Positions 8,212 through 17,586 of a DNA stretch of 64,000 nt are shown one piece after another (position 1 is the stretch's first letter; each line of letters opens with the position of its first letter). The notes below the pieces were generated by a model that saw nothing but the letters and a program-made list of their open reading frames with translations, made no database searches and was not told where the DNA came from. The stretch covers positions 124,001 to 188,000 of the forward strand of contig JAPPMM010000028.1 in assembly GCA_028819075.1 (NCBI GenBank), read 5' to 3'. Made by a program: the position numbers and the translations under genes. This DNA is from Gammaproteobacteria bacterium. GTDB lineage: Bacteria > Gemmatimonadota > Gemmatimonadetes > Longimicrobiales > Gaopeijiaceae.

Positions 8212-9492
8212 TTACGGGCCGATGACACGGACCAGGTGATACCGCTTCTTACCGCGCCGCAGCACCACGAACTCCCCGTGCAACGTGTCGTCCGGCGCCA
8301 CCCGTGCGGAGGCTTCCGCGACCCTCCGGTTGTTGAGGTAGACGCCCCCGCCTGCGATGGCGCGCCGCGCGTCGCTCTTCGAGATCGCCAGGCCGGAACG
8401 GTGTAGCAGATCCACGAGCGGGAGGCCGGTGCTCGCAACGTCTCCGGCCGAGATCCGGCTGGAGGGCACGTCCGCGAAGATGTCCGCGATCTCCGCGGCG
8501 TCCAGCCCTTCGACTTCGCCCCCGAACAACACCTCGCTCGCCTTGCGCGCGCGGCCCAGTCCGTCCTCCCCGTGGAGACGGCGGGTGACATCGGCGGCCA
8601 GCGCCTTCTGCGCGAGACGCCGATGCGGTTCAGCCGCGATGGACGCCTCCAGTTCCTCGACCTCCTCCCGCGGGAACAGGGTGAAGAGGCGCAGATAGGC
8701 CCCCGCGTCCGCATCCGGGGTGTTCATCCAGAACTGGTAGAACCGGTAGGGCGTGGTGCGCGCGGGGTCCAGCCACACGGTCCCGCTCTCGGTCTTGCCG
8801 AACTTGGTGCCCGAGGAGGTGGTCAGGAGCGGGAAGGTGACCCCGTACGCGCGGGCGCCGCGCACGCGCCGGATCAGTTCGATGCCAGCGGTGATGTTTC
8901 CCCACTGATCGCTGCCGCCCATCTGAACGGTGCACCCCATGCGGTCGTGCAGTTCGAGGAAGTCGTAGGCCTGCAGCAGCACGTAGCTGAATTCGGTGAA
9001 CGATATGCTCGCTTCCGGATCCTGTACGCGCCTGCGGATCGAGTCCTTGCCGAGGAGGGCGTTGATGGAGAAGTGCTTGCCCACGTCCCGCAGGAAGTCG
9101 ACCATCCCCACCCGGCCCAGCCAGTCCAGATTGTTGGCCATGCGCGCGGGATTGCCCCTCACCTCGAAATCGAGGAAGTGCGCGAGCTGGGAGTGGATGC
9201 CGGCGGCGTTGGCTTCCGCCTCTTCCTTCGACAGCAGCGCGCGCTCCGCGGCCTTCTCGGACGGGTCGCCGATAAGGCCGGTCCCTCCGCCCACCAGCGC
9301 AACCGGGGTGTGTCCCGCGCGCTGCAGGTGCACCAGCCCCATGATGGGCAGCAGGCTGCCGACGTGCAGGCTGGAGGCGGTCGGGTCGAAGCCGATGTAG
9401 GCGACCCGCGGCCTGGAAGCGAACGCCTGCGCGGCGCCGTCGGTGGCGTCGTAGAGCAGGCCGCGCCACGTGTATTCGTCGAGCAGGTTCAT
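8212..9492 (-). CDS. tyrS: Tyrosyl-tRNA synthetase
   Basis: 426 residues from ATG 9492, typical for bacterial TyrS. The class I signature appears as DPTASSLHVGSLLPIMGL (the HIGH equivalent is HVGS), and the KMSKS loop reads TKFGKTESGTVWLDP. The middle has the tyrosine-site SYVLLQAYDF and the QMGGSDQWGNITAG motif. The C-terminal 70 residues form an S4-like RNA-binding domain (SDARRAIAGGGVYLNN). It charges tRNA-Tyr in the cytoplasm. It is transcribed on its own, converging on the gene at 7751 and lying 115 nt downstream of menE. Confidence 0.97.
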   Translation of the reverse strand: MNLLDEYTWRGLLYDATDGAAQAFASRPRVAYIGFDPTASSLHVGSLLPIMGLVHLQRAGHTPVALVGGGTGLIGDPSEKAAERALLSKEEAEANAAGIHSQLAHFLDFEVRGNPARMANNLDWLGRVGMVDFLRDVGKHFSINALLGKDSIRRRVQDPEASISFTEFSYVLLQAYDFLELHDRMGCTVQMGGSDQWGNITAGIELIRRVRGARAYGVTFPLLTTSSGTKFGKTESGTVWLDPARTTPYRFYQFWMNTPDADAGAYLRLFTLFPREEVEELEASIAAEPHRRLAQKALAADVTRRLHGEDGLGRARKASEVLFGGEVEGLDAAEIADIFADVPSSRISAGDVASTGLPLVDLLHRSGLAISKSDARRAIAGGGVYLNNRRVAEASARVAPDDTLHGEFVVLRRGKKRYHLVRVIGP

Positions 9493-9607
9493 GGGTCGGG
9501 GATGGCGGGACGGCGCCGGGGCTGCGGGTGAACGATGGCGGACGGGCCGGTGCGCGCGGGCTGTCAGGACGGCCAAAGCTACAGGGTCGAGCAGCGTTCT
9601 ACCATGG

Positions 9608-11125
9608 TCAAGGGGGCGTCGTGCCGGAAAGGCGGGCGGCGAGGCGGACGCGGTCGATCTTGCCGTTCGGGTTGCGTGGAAGTCGGGCGAGCACCACGAG
9701 GGCGCGCGGGCGGGCGGCGGGGCCGAGCAGTTCCCGGCAGTGCCGGTGGATCGCCTGGACGTGCAGCTCGCGGGCAACGGCGGGGACGATCGCGGCCGCC
9801 ACCCGTTCTCCCCACTCGGGGTCGGGCAGCCCCACAACCGCCGCCTCCGCCACCGCGGGGTGCGCGGCGAGCACCCGTTCGACTTCGGCGGGGTGGACAT
9901 TGACTCCTCCGCTCACGATGCGGCGGGCCTTGCGCCCGGTGACCCACAGGTGGCCGTCGTGGTCCAGGCGGCCCAGGTCGCCGGTGCGATGCCAGCCGTG
10001 CGGACCGGCGATTGGACCACCCCGGTGGTACGCGCGCGCCACCATGTCGCCGCGCACCTCGATCTCGCCGTCGGCCGCGATGCGGACCTCGACGGCGTCG
10101 AGGGGAGCGCCGGCGGAGCCGGGTTTGGCGCGCACCAGGGCTGGCGGGGCGGTCGCCACCTGCGAGCAGGTTTCCGTCATGCCGTAGGTGAGCGCCACCG
10201 GCACTCCGGCCGCGAGCGCGCGCTCCAGCAGGGCCGGCGGGGCGCCCGCGCCGCCCACCAGCACGCATCGCAGGGAGGCGGGGTGGGGGTGGGGGAGGCC
10301 GGCGTCCAGCAGGTGGCCGAGCATGGTGGGCACCAGGGAGACATGGCTGATGGCGCCCGCCTCGAGCAGCTCGACCAGCGCCTCCAGCCGCCATTCGCCG
10401 CGCGTCACCACCCGGCTGCCGGCCGCCAGCGCCCGGTCGACCAGCGCCATCCCGCCGATGTGGGCGAGCGACAGGGAGGCGTGCCAGGCATCGTGAGGCC
10501 CCAGCGCCAGGCGGGCGCGCACGGCGCGCGCGCTGGCGAGGAAGTTGCGCCGGGTGAGCGCGACCGACCGCGACCGTCCCCCGGTCCCCGAGGTGCGCAG
10601 GACGGCGACCACGTCATCCGGGGTCAGCCCGGGGAGGGACTCGGCGCAGGGGACCACCCGGCGGATGTCGTCGGGGGTGGGATGGCCGGCGCCGGGCTGC
10701 CGTTCCCCGGGCGGGGCCTCGCGGCTCGGAAGCGGGAACACCCGCGACTCCCCCCCGCCCACCGCCCCAACCAAATCGCGCGCCAGCGCCAGGTGAGGGG
10801 GGTCGCACAAGACGACCGCCGGCCGCGCGAGCGCGAAGGCATCCGTCATCTCCCGGCGTGCCAGCGCCGGACTGAGCGGGGCGAGCGCCGCCCCCGCCCG
10901 CGGCGCCGCGTACATCGCCGCCACCGCCCAAGGGCCGGGCGACGCCAGCATTGCGACCGCATCCCCCGGCTTCACGCCGAGCGTCACCAGGCGCCGTGCC
11001 AGGCGGTCGGCAGCCGCGTCCAGGTCGCGGTAGCTCAGCCCTGCACCGCCATCGTCGAGCGCGATCCGGCCCGGATGCGCCCGTGCTCCCGCGGCGACCA
11101 CGTCCTGCACCGGGCGCTCGATCAC
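9608..11125 (-). CDS. menE: o-Succinylbenzoate-CoA ligase (MenE-like acyl-CoA synthetase)
   Basis: An ANL superfamily adenylating enzyme of about 505 residues. The phosphate loop reads LRTSGTGGRSRSVALT, the A5 region is ALTYGMTETCSQ, the hinge is WHRTGDLGRLD, and the catalytic Lys lies in NPNGKIDRVRL near the C-terminus. Placement as the last gene of a menFDBAE run makes MenE, which activates o-succinylbenzoate for naphthoate ring closure, the likely function. The start is uncertain: GTG 11125 leaves 25 nt after menA, while a TTG at 11176 would overlap menA by 26 nt. The GTG gives a normal family N-terminus. Confidence 0.87.
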   Translation of the reverse strand: MIERPVQDVVAAGARAHPGRIALDDGGAGLSYRDLDAAADRLARRLVTLGVKPGDAVAMLASPGPWAVAAMYAAPRAGAALAPLSPALARREMTDAFALARPAVVLCDPPHLALARDLVGAVGGGESRVFPLPSREAPPGERQPGAGHPTPDDIRRVVPCAESLPGLTPDDVVAVLRTSGTGGRSRSVALTRRNFLASARAVRARLALGPHDAWHASLSLAHIGGMALVDRALAAGSRVVTRGEWRLEALVELLEAGAISHVSLVPTMLGHLLDAGLPHPHPASLRCVLVGGAGAPPALLERALAAGVPVALTYGMTETCSQVATAPPALVRAKPGSAGAPLDAVEVRIAADGEIEVRGDMVARAYHRGGPIAGPHGWHRTGDLGRLDHDGHLWVTGRKARRIVSGGVNVHPAEVERVLAAHPAVAEAAVVGLPDPEWGERVAAAIVPAVARELHVQAIHRHCRELLGPAARPRALVVLARLPRNPNGKIDRVRLAARLSGTTPP

Positions 11126-11150
11126 GCGCGCGTCATAGCCCTTTGGCCCT

Positions 11151-12047
11151 TCACCCGAGCGCGAACCCGAGCCCAAGCAGGACCCCGAAGAGCCCCACGA
11201 ATCGCGCGGTCCCGGCCAGCGCGCGGTTCAGGACGGCGGGCTCACGGTGGGCAAGCACCAGCCTCAGCGGCCCCGCCACCGCCGGAAGCGCGCACAGGGA
11301 GAGCAGAACCCAGGTACTCCAGCCGTGCAGCGCCATCCCCGCCAGGGGAATGACTGCGGTCAGCACGACCAGCAGGACGTACTGGACCTTCGTCCACCGG
11401 CCCCCGATGCGCACCGCCAGGGTGCGCTTTCCCGCGCGCGCGTCGGTCTCGATGTCGCGCAGGTTGTTCACCACCAGAATCGCCGTGCTGGAGGCTCCCA
11501 GGGCAACGCCGGCGGTCAGCGAGTCGGGGCGGAACTCCAGCACCTGCACGTAGCAGGTCCCCGCGACCGCCACCAGGCCGAAGAAGACGAAGACGAACAG
11601 GTCGCCCAGCCCGTGATACGCCAGCGGCCAGGGGCCCGCGGTGTACGCGACTCCCGCGGCGATGCTGGCCACCCCGATGGCCACCACCGGCCACCCCGCC
11701 ACCAGCGCCAGGAAGACCCCCGCGCCCATGGCGAGCGCGAACGCCAGCCAAGCCCCCCGCAGCACGTCCCTCCCTTCGATCAGCCCGGCCTGGGTGACGC
11801 GCACGGGACCCAGCCGCCCCTCGCTGTCTCCCCCCTTCTGGTAGTCGTAATAGTCGTTGGCCAGGTTGGTGCCGACCTGGATCAGCACGGCCGCGGCCAG
11901 CGCAGCCAGCGCGGGCAGGAGGGCGAAGCCGCCGTGCATGTGCGCCAGCCCCGTGCCGGCGGCGACCGGCGCGATGGTGGCGGTGAGGGTGCGGGGCCGG
12001 CAGGCCATCATCCAGGCCTGCGTCCGGGAGATGCTCCCGCCGGTCAT
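11151..12047 (-). CDS. menA: 1,4-Dihydroxy-2-naphthoate polyprenyltransferase (MenA)
   Basis: 298 residues with about eight or nine membrane segments, UbiA family. The first Asp-rich motif is NLANDYYDYQKGGD and the second is NNLRDIETDARAGKRT; these bind the Mg-prenyl diphosphate. It attaches the polyprenyl tail to DHNA in the inner membrane during menaquinone synthesis. The SEGRLGPVRVTQAGLI stretch after motif one is typical of MenA within the family. The gene starts 10 nt after the menB stop. Confidence 0.94.
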   Translation of the reverse strand: MTGGSISRTQAWMMACRPRTLTATIAPVAAGTGLAHMHGGFALLPALAALAAAVLIQVGTNLANDYYDYQKGGDSEGRLGPVRVTQAGLIEGRDVLRGAWLAFALAMGAGVFLALVAGWPVVAIGVASIAAGVAYTAGPWPLAYHGLGDLFVFVFFGLVAVAGTCYVQVLEFRPDSLTAGVALGASSTAILVVNNLRDIETDARAGKRTLAVRIGGRWTKVQYVLLVVLTAVIPLAGMALHGWSTWVLLSLCALPAVAGPLRLVLAHREPAVLNRALAGTARFVGLFGVLLGLGFALG

Positions 12048-12057
12048 GCCTCAGTTG

Positions 12058-12894
12058 CTACGGCAGCCACGGATACTTGCGGAAGTCCGGCCTGCGCTTC
12101 TGCAGATAGGCGTTCCTGCCCTCCTGCCCCTGCTCCGTCATGTAGAAGAGCAGGGTCGCGTTGCCGGCCAACTCCTGGAGCCCGGTCTGGCCGTCCACGT
12201 CGGCGTTGAAGGCGGCCTTCAGGCAGCGGATCGCCAGCGGGCTCTTGTCCAGGATCTCCTGCGCCCAGCGCCAGCCTTCCATCTCCAGCTCCTCGACGGG
12301 CACGACCTTGTTGACCAGCCCCATCTCCAGCGCCTCGGCGGCGTTGTACTGCCGGCACAGGTACCAGATCTCGCGCGCCTTCTTCTGCCCCACGATGCGC
12401 GCCAGATACGACGAGCCGTACCCCCCGTCGAAGCTGCCCACGATGGGCCCGGTCTGGCCGAAGACCGCGTTGTCGGCGGCGATCGTCAGATCCGAGACCA
12501 CGTGCAGCACGTGGCCGCCGCCTATGGCGTATCCGGCCACCAGGGCGATGACCGGCTTGGGCATCGTGCGCATGTAGCGCTGCAGCTCGAGCACGTTCAG
12601 CCTCGGAACCCCGTCGCCCCCCACGTACCCGGCGTCGCCGCGAACGCGCTGGTCTCCCCCCGACGAGAACGCGTACTTCCCATCCTTCGCGGGACCGTTG
12701 CCCGTGAACAGCACGACGCCGATGCCCATGTCCTCCCCGGCGTCCCGAAAGGCCTCCTGCAGCTCGAACAGCGTCTCCGGGCGGAAGGCGTTGCGCACTT
12801 CGGGACGGTTGAAGGCGATGCGCGCCACGCCGCCGCTCTTGTGATAGGTGATGTCCCCGTATTCGCGGACCTGTTTCCAATCCGGCTCTTTCAT
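12058..12894 (-). CDS. menB: 1,4-Dihydroxy-2-naphthoyl-CoA synthase (MenB)
   Basis: 278 residues of the crotonase fold. It has the MenB-specific [13 protein letters not shown] segment, which forms the oxyanion hole and disordered loop, [22 protein letters not shown], the [15 protein letters not shown] active-site motif, and the C-terminal DFRKYPWLP typical of MenB. It closes the second ring of the naphthoquinone from OSB-CoA. It lies 120 nt after menD and 10 nt before menA on the same strand. Confidence 0.96.
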   Translation of the reverse strand: MKEPDWKQVREYGDITYHKSGGVARIAFNRPEVRNAFRPETLFELQEAFRDAGEDMGIGVVLFTGNGPAKDGKYAFSSGGDQRVRGDAGYVGGDGVPRLNVLELQRYMRTMPKPVIALVAGYAIGGGHVLHVVSDLTIAADNAVFGQTGPIVGSFDGGYGSSYLARIVGQKKAREIWYLCRQYNAAEALEMGLVNKVVPVEELEMEGWRWAQEILDKSPLAIRCLKAAFNADVDGQTGLQELAGNATLLFYMTEQGQEGRNAYLQKRRPDFRKYPWLP

Positions 12895-13014
12895 TCACGA
12901 TCTCCCGGTCTCTGCTTCATGCGCGACCCCCCGGCATTCACGTTGGCCCCAGGCTCGGGCGCCTCTTCCGGCCATCCCGCGGAATGTCGTGCCCGGACAC
13001 CCCGGCAGCGGCGC

Positions 13015-14838
13015 TCAGGGCAGATCGACGGCTTCATACACTGCCCGGCGGCAGAGCCGGTTCCGCTCGCGGTCCGTGTCCACCTCGATGATCCTGCTCC
13101 CTCCCCGCGCGATCGCCTGCTCCAGCGAAGATCCGAGCTCGGCCCGCGTCCGCACCCGCTCGTGCGGCAACCCGTAGAGGGCGGCCGCGTGAGCGAAGTC
13201 CAGCCCGTGCGGCGTCGCGAAGTGCCGGGTGAACGCCGGTTCGAAGTCCCGGATGGGCAGGAAATGGAAGATACCGCCGCCGTCGTTGTTGACCAGAACG
13301 AAGATGACCTCGGCGTGGTCGCGCGCGCTCAGGAGCCCGTTCATGTCGTGGATGAACGCCACGTCGCCGACGATGGCCAGCACAGGGCCCTCTCCCCCGG
13401 CCGCGACGCCCGCCGCCGACGACAGGATGCCGTCGATGCCGCTGGCTCCGCGGTTGCCGTAAACCAGAAGAGGCTTCCGGCGGGGGAAGGCGAAGGCGTC
13501 CAGGTCGCGCACCGGCATGCTCGACGACACGAAGACGGTGCTGCCGGGAGGCGCGGCGTGCACCACCTGCGCACACACGGCGCCCTCGAACAGTTCGCCC
13601 TCCGAGGCCTCGGCGACCCCGCGCGCGGCTGCCTCCTGCGCCCGGCGCCAGACGGCGGACCACCGCTTCTTCGACTCGTTGGGTGCGCCGGCGCGCTCCA
13701 GCCTCTCGGCCTTCGAGGCGGCCTCGCCACCCGCGTGCACGGACCCGGCGCCCATCGCCGCGCACAGCGCTTCTGCGAAGGCCGCCACATCGGCGCGCAG
13801 ATAGTCGCTGGCGACATTGACGTGATCCTTCCAGCGATCCCCCGCGTCGATCACCCACTGCTCGCCTCCCGCTTCCTTCAGGAGCGACAGCAGATTCGCG
13901 GAGGTGGGGCTTGCGCCGAGACGCAGGACCAGCTCGGGACGCAGCGCCTCCCGGGTGCGCGTGCGTTCCAGGAAGAGGTCGTAGCCGCCGATGCGCAGCG
14001 CCCCGCCGGCGTCTCCGAAGCGGGCCCCGGAGAGGGCGTCGGTAAGAAGCGGATAGCCGGTGGCGGCGGCGAGGGCCTTGGCGGCGGGCCCGTCGCGCTC
14101 GGGCTCGGGCGAGGGGCCGGCCACGATCAGGCCGCGATCGACCTCCCGCACTCGCGCGGCCAGCTCGGCCAGTTGGCCGGCGGGCGGTGCGGAGCGGCGC
14201 ACCGCGATGCGCGTGAGGGGCGCCGCCTCCGGGCGGCCCCGTGCGGCCAGCGGATGGGCGGCCGCGAACCCGTCCGGAACGTCGCCGGGGACGCGGGTGG
14301 GCGCGAGCGGCTTGGCGAAGGGCAGGTTCACATGCACCGGGCCGGCGGGGCGACCGAGGGAGGAGGCGACCGCGCGTGCCGCCAGCGCCCGCAGGTGGAC
14401 GAGCGCCGCCTCCTCCGCTTCGGGTGGAGCAGCCTCCACGAAGTCGCGGACGTGCCTGCCGAAGATCCCGGCCTGGTCGATCGCCTGGTTCGCGTCCGCG
14501 CCCCGCAGCCGGTGCGGGCGGTCGGCGGTCAGCAGCAGGAGGGGCGCCTCGCTGTACGACGCCTCCACCACGGCCGGAAGGAGATTGGCGACCGCGGTCC
14601 CCGAGGTGGTGATCACCGCCGCCGGCCGGCGGGCGCGCTTGCCCACTCCGAGCGCGAAGAACGCCGCCGACCGCTCGTCCAGGTGGGTGAAGACGCGCAA
14701 TCGCGCGTCCGCGGCGGCGGCCATCACCAGCGGGGCCGAGCGGTACCCGGGCGCCAGCACCACCTCGCGCACGCCGGCGCGCGCCAGTTCGTCCAGCAGG
14801 ACGCCGGCCCACATCAGGTTCCGGTTCGGACCGGTCAA
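13015..14838 (-). CDS. menD: SEPHCHC synthase (MenD), thiamine diphosphate enzyme
   Basis: About 607 residues. N-terminal Pyr domain: VVLAPGYRSAPLVMAA, then the LDERSAAFFALG motif with the catalytic Glu and TTSGTAVANLLPAVVEA. The C-terminal PP domain binds ThDP-Mg through IVGDVAFIHDMNGL and LVNNDGGGIFHFLP. It joins 2-oxoglutarate-derived succinic semialdehyde to isochorismate. I chose TTG 14838 because it gives a family-like N-terminus (LTGPNRNLMWAGVLL) behind a GGCGGCGGAAG ribosome site. ATG 14814 is the alternative and would cut the conserved NRN segment. It sits 13 nt downstream of menF. Confidence 0.95.
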   Translation of the reverse strand: MTGPNRNLMWAGVLLDELARAGVREVVLAPGYRSAPLVMAAAADARLRVFTHLDERSAAFFALGVGKRARRPAAVITTSGTAVANLLPAVVEASYSEAPLLLLTADRPHRLRGADANQAIDQAGIFGRHVRDFVEAAPPEAEEAALVHLRALAARAVASSLGRPAGPVHVNLPFAKPLAPTRVPGDVPDGFAAAHPLAARGRPEAAPLTRIAVRRSAPPAGQLAELAARVREVDRGLIVAGPSPEPERDGPAAKALAAATGYPLLTDALSGARFGDAGGALRIGGYDLFLERTRTREALRPELVLRLGASPTSANLLSLLKEAGGEQWVIDAGDRWKDHVNVASDYLRADVAAFAEALCAAMGAGSVHAGGEAASKAERLERAGAPNESKKRWSAVWRRAQEAAARGVAEASEGELFEGAVCAQVVHAAPPGSTVFVSSSMPVRDLDAFAFPRRKPLLVYGNRGASGIDGILSSAAGVAAGGEGPVLAIVGDVAFIHDMNGLLSARDHAEVIFVLVNNDGGGIFHFLPIRDFEPAFTRHFATPHGLDFAHAAALYGLPHERVRTRAELGSSLEQAIARGGSRIIEVDTDRERNRLCRRAVYEAVDLP

Positions 14839-14851
14839 CTTCCGCCGCCGC

Positions 14852-16231
14852 TCAGCGGATCCCGCGGGCCCCGGCCGCGTCCAGCGCGCGCAGCACCGGC
14901 TCGAACTTGATCCCGGTCTCGTCCCACTCCCCGTCGGGATCCGAACCGGGCACGATCCCGGCGCCGGCGAAGAGCCGCCAGGTGGTCGAGCGCGCCACAG
15001 CAGTGCGCAGCGCCGGCACGAAGACCCCGTCGCCGCGGGTGTCGAACCACCCCACCGGGCCCGCGTACCATCCGCGCTCGAAGGGTTCGTTCCTGGAGAG
15101 CAGGTCGAGCGCCGCATCCCGGGGCAGACCGCACACGGCGGGCGTCGGGTGGAGCGCCGCCAACAGATCCAGCACCGAGGCGCCGGGCCGCAGAACCGCC
15201 CCGATGCGCGTCTCCAGGTGCTGGATGCGGGCGAGCGTGAGGACGTGCGGTTCATCCTCGGCTTCCACCTTGCGACACAGCGGCTCCAGGCGCGCGACCA
15301 TGTCCCTCACGGTGAACGCGTGCTCGACCCGGTCCTTCGCGCTGTTCAGGAGCTGACGGGCCAGGGCGCGCTGCTCCTCGTCGGTCTCGCCGCGGGACAC
15401 CGAACCGGCCACGGCGGTCGCGCGGAAACGGTCGCCCCGCACCAGGGCGAGCGCCTCGGGGGTGGCACCCACGATCGGCGACCCGGCCTCGGGCTCGAAG
15501 AAAAACACATGGGCGTCGGCGTTTTCGCCGCGCAGGTACGCGAGCACGTCCACCGGATCGATGGCGCCCGTCGTGGACACGTCGAGAATCCGCGCCAGCA
15601 CAGCCTTCTCCATCCGGCCGTCCTTGATGGCCGCCAGGATCTCCTCGACCGCCCGCTGCCAGCTCCGGCGCCCGGACCGCAGTCGGGCGGCGGGATGCAG
15701 CGCCCGATGATCCCCTTTTCGTGCAGCCCGGGCCACACCCTTGAGCGTATAGTCGAGCCGCGCCCGCAGCTGGCCGCGCACCGTCGCCACGTCTTCCCCG
15801 GGGGCCACCAGCTCCTGGGCGCTGAGCCGCACGGCCTCGCCGTCATGTTCGAGCTCCAGGTCCGGAAGAACGAAACGCGCGCGCGGGTACGCGGCCCAGA
15901 AATCCCGCGGCACGTGATCGTCCCGGAACGAGAAGCCTCCGTAGAAGCGCAGCACGGGCTCCGGCCCCGCTCCTCGCCACCCGTTCCCGTTCCCGCGCCC
16001 CGCGCGACGTGCAGCACGGTCCTGGATCTCAAGGAAGCGATTCCGCGGCCCCGATCCGGAATGAACCACGAGCGAGTCGAGTTCCCCCACGTGAGCCAGC
16101 CATCCCCGGCCTCTCGCCCAGAAGCCACGCGCGCGGCCCCGGCCCCATCTCAGGAATGCACCGGGCTCGAGGCCACTGTCCTCGACGGTTTCGCGAACCG
16201 GCACGAAGCGCGGGGGTGCCTGTAGTCTCAT
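14852..16231 (-). CDS. menF: Isochorismate synthase (MenF-type)
   Basis: About 459 residues from ATG 16231. It has the chorismate-binding fold with MEKAVLARILDV, SPIVGATPEALALVRGD, VAGSVSRGETDEEQ, IQHLETRIGAVLRPG, LHPTPAVCGLPRDAA and LFAGAGIVPGSDPDGEWDE in the usual order. It makes isochorismate from chorismate as the entry to menaquinone synthesis, although EntC-type siderophore use cannot be excluded without context. As the first gene of the minus-strand men operon its promoter should lie in 16232-16455, shared with the divergent aminotransferase gene. menC, menH and menG were not found here. Confidence 0.93.
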   Translation of the reverse strand: MRLQAPPRFVPVRETVEDSGLEPGAFLRWGRGRARGFWARGRGWLAHVGELDSLVVHSGSGPRNRFLEIQDRAARRAGRGNGNGWRGAGPEPVLRFYGGFSFRDDHVPRDFWAAYPRARFVLPDLELEHDGEAVRLSAQELVAPGEDVATVRGQLRARLDYTLKGVARAARKGDHRALHPAARLRSGRRSWQRAVEEILAAIKDGRMEKAVLARILDVSTTGAIDPVDVLAYLRGENADAHVFFFEPEAGSPIVGATPEALALVRGDRFRATAVAGSVSRGETDEEQRALARQLLNSAKDRVEHAFTVRDMVARLEPLCRKVEAEDEPHVLTLARIQHLETRIGAVLRPGASVLDLLAALHPTPAVCGLPRDAALDLLSRNEPFERGWYAGPVGWFDTRGDGVFVPALRTAVARSTTWRLFAGAGIVPGSDPDGEWDETGIKFEPVLRALDAAGARGIR

Positions 16232-16455
16232 GTCTCCGGCAGGTGATTTCCGTGGTCCCGGTGGCCCCCGCGGCAACCTTCCGGCGGTGGCCTGTGCTTC
16301 GCCATGCGGCGCTGGCGACCGGCCAGCGGCCACAGCGCCGGAAAACGTTCACTGTGCTTGCGATGACGTGCAAGGGGCGCGTTGCCCCGCACTCCGCGCG
16401 CGTCTATCATCAGCCGGGTTTTCGCCTTGTCCCATCTCTCCGTGTGAGGAACCCG

Positions 16456-17580
16456 ATGGACCGCAGACTCTTCGTTCGATCCGGCGCCACACTGGGCGCC
16501 CTCGGCATGGGAGGCCTGGGCTTCCCCCGCTTCGCAAACGCCACATGGTCGCCCCGGCTCCGGGCCGGCGCCATCCGCATGAACTCCAACGAAAACCCGC
16601 TGGGGCTCTCGCCTGCGGCCCGCCAGGCGGTCATCGACAACCTCGACCTCGCGAACCGGTATCCGGGCGATCTGATCGGGCAGCTCAGCGACAGGATGTG
16701 CTCCTACTACGGCATCAACTCCGATCAACTGGTGCTCGGGGCGGGATCCACCGAGATCCTGCAGATGATCGTGCAGGCGTATGCGTCGCCGCTTCGCAAG
16801 CTGGTGCTCGCCGAGCCCACCTTCGAGGACGTGAACGACTATCGCGACACCTATCCGTACGACGTCGCGACCGTCCCCCTCAACTCCAGGTACGAGCACG
16901 ACCTGGACCGTATGCGCGAGGAATCCGAGAAAGACGGCCGCCCGGCGATGGTCTACATCTGCAACCCCAACAACCCGACGGGCACCATCACGCCCAGCGC
17001 CGAACTCGACAACTGGATCGCGGACGCGCCCGAGCACGTGCTCTTCCTCATGGACGAAGCCTACTACGAGTACGTGGAGGACCCCGCGTACTGGTCCGCG
17101 CTCAAGTGGGTGCACGACCGCCCCAACGTGATCGTGGTGCGCACCTTCTCGAAGATCTACGGAATGGCGGGGCTGCGCCTGGGCTTCGGCATCGCGCACC
17201 CGCTCGCGGTCCGGCGCCTGCAGGACTTCGCCATACACAGCAGCGCCAACCAGCTCGCGCTGGCGGCCGGCATCGCGTGCTTCGGCGACGAGGAGCTGAT
17301 GGCGAAGAGCCGCGAGGTGAACCGGGAGGCCCGCGAGGTCACCGAAGCCTGCCTGGATGAACTCGGCCTCGAGTACCTGCCGACCCACTGCAATTTCCTG
17401 ATGCACCGCATCAGCGGCGATCTGGACACCTACATCAACCGCATGAGCGACGCCGGGCTCCTGGTCGGCCGCAGGTTCCCGCCCATGCTGGGCTACAACC
17501 GCCTCTCCTTCTCCCTCCCCGAGCACATGGAGCAGTGGGCCGAGACCCTGCGCGACTTCCGCAGCAAGGGCTGGGTGTAG
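16456..17580 (+). CDS. Tat-exported PLP aminotransferase (class I/II, HisC-like)
   Basis: 374 residues from ATG 16456. The N-terminus MDRRLFVRSGATLGALGMGG looks like a twin-arginine signal, so the enzyme may act in the periplasm. The catalytic body follows fold type I: NENPLGLSP, the GAGSTEILQMI phosphate-binding region, YICNPNNPTGTI, LMDEAYYEYV, and the PLP lysine in RTFSKIYGMAGLRLGF. The order resembles histidinol-phosphate aminotransferase, but an exported form suggests another amino substrate. It is followed after 6 nt by the CPBP protease gene. Confidence 0.86.
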   Translation: MDRRLFVRSGATLGALGMGGLGFPRFANATWSPRLRAGAIRMNSNENPLGLSPAARQAVIDNLDLANRYPGDLIGQLSDRMCSYYGINSDQLVLGAGSTEILQMIVQAYASPLRKLVLAEPTFEDVNDYRDTYPYDVATVPLNSRYEHDLDRMREESEKDGRPAMVYICNPNNPTGTITPSAELDNWIADAPEHVLFLMDEAYYEYVEDPAYWSALKWVHDRPNVIVVRTFSKIYGMAGLRLGFGIAHPLAVRRLQDFAIHSSANQLALAAGIACFGDEELMAKSREVNREAREVTEACLDELGLEYLPTHCNFLMHRISGDLDTYINRMSDAGLLVGRRFPPMLGYNRLSFSLPEHMEQWAETLRDFRSKGWV

Positions 17581-17586
17581 TCGCCC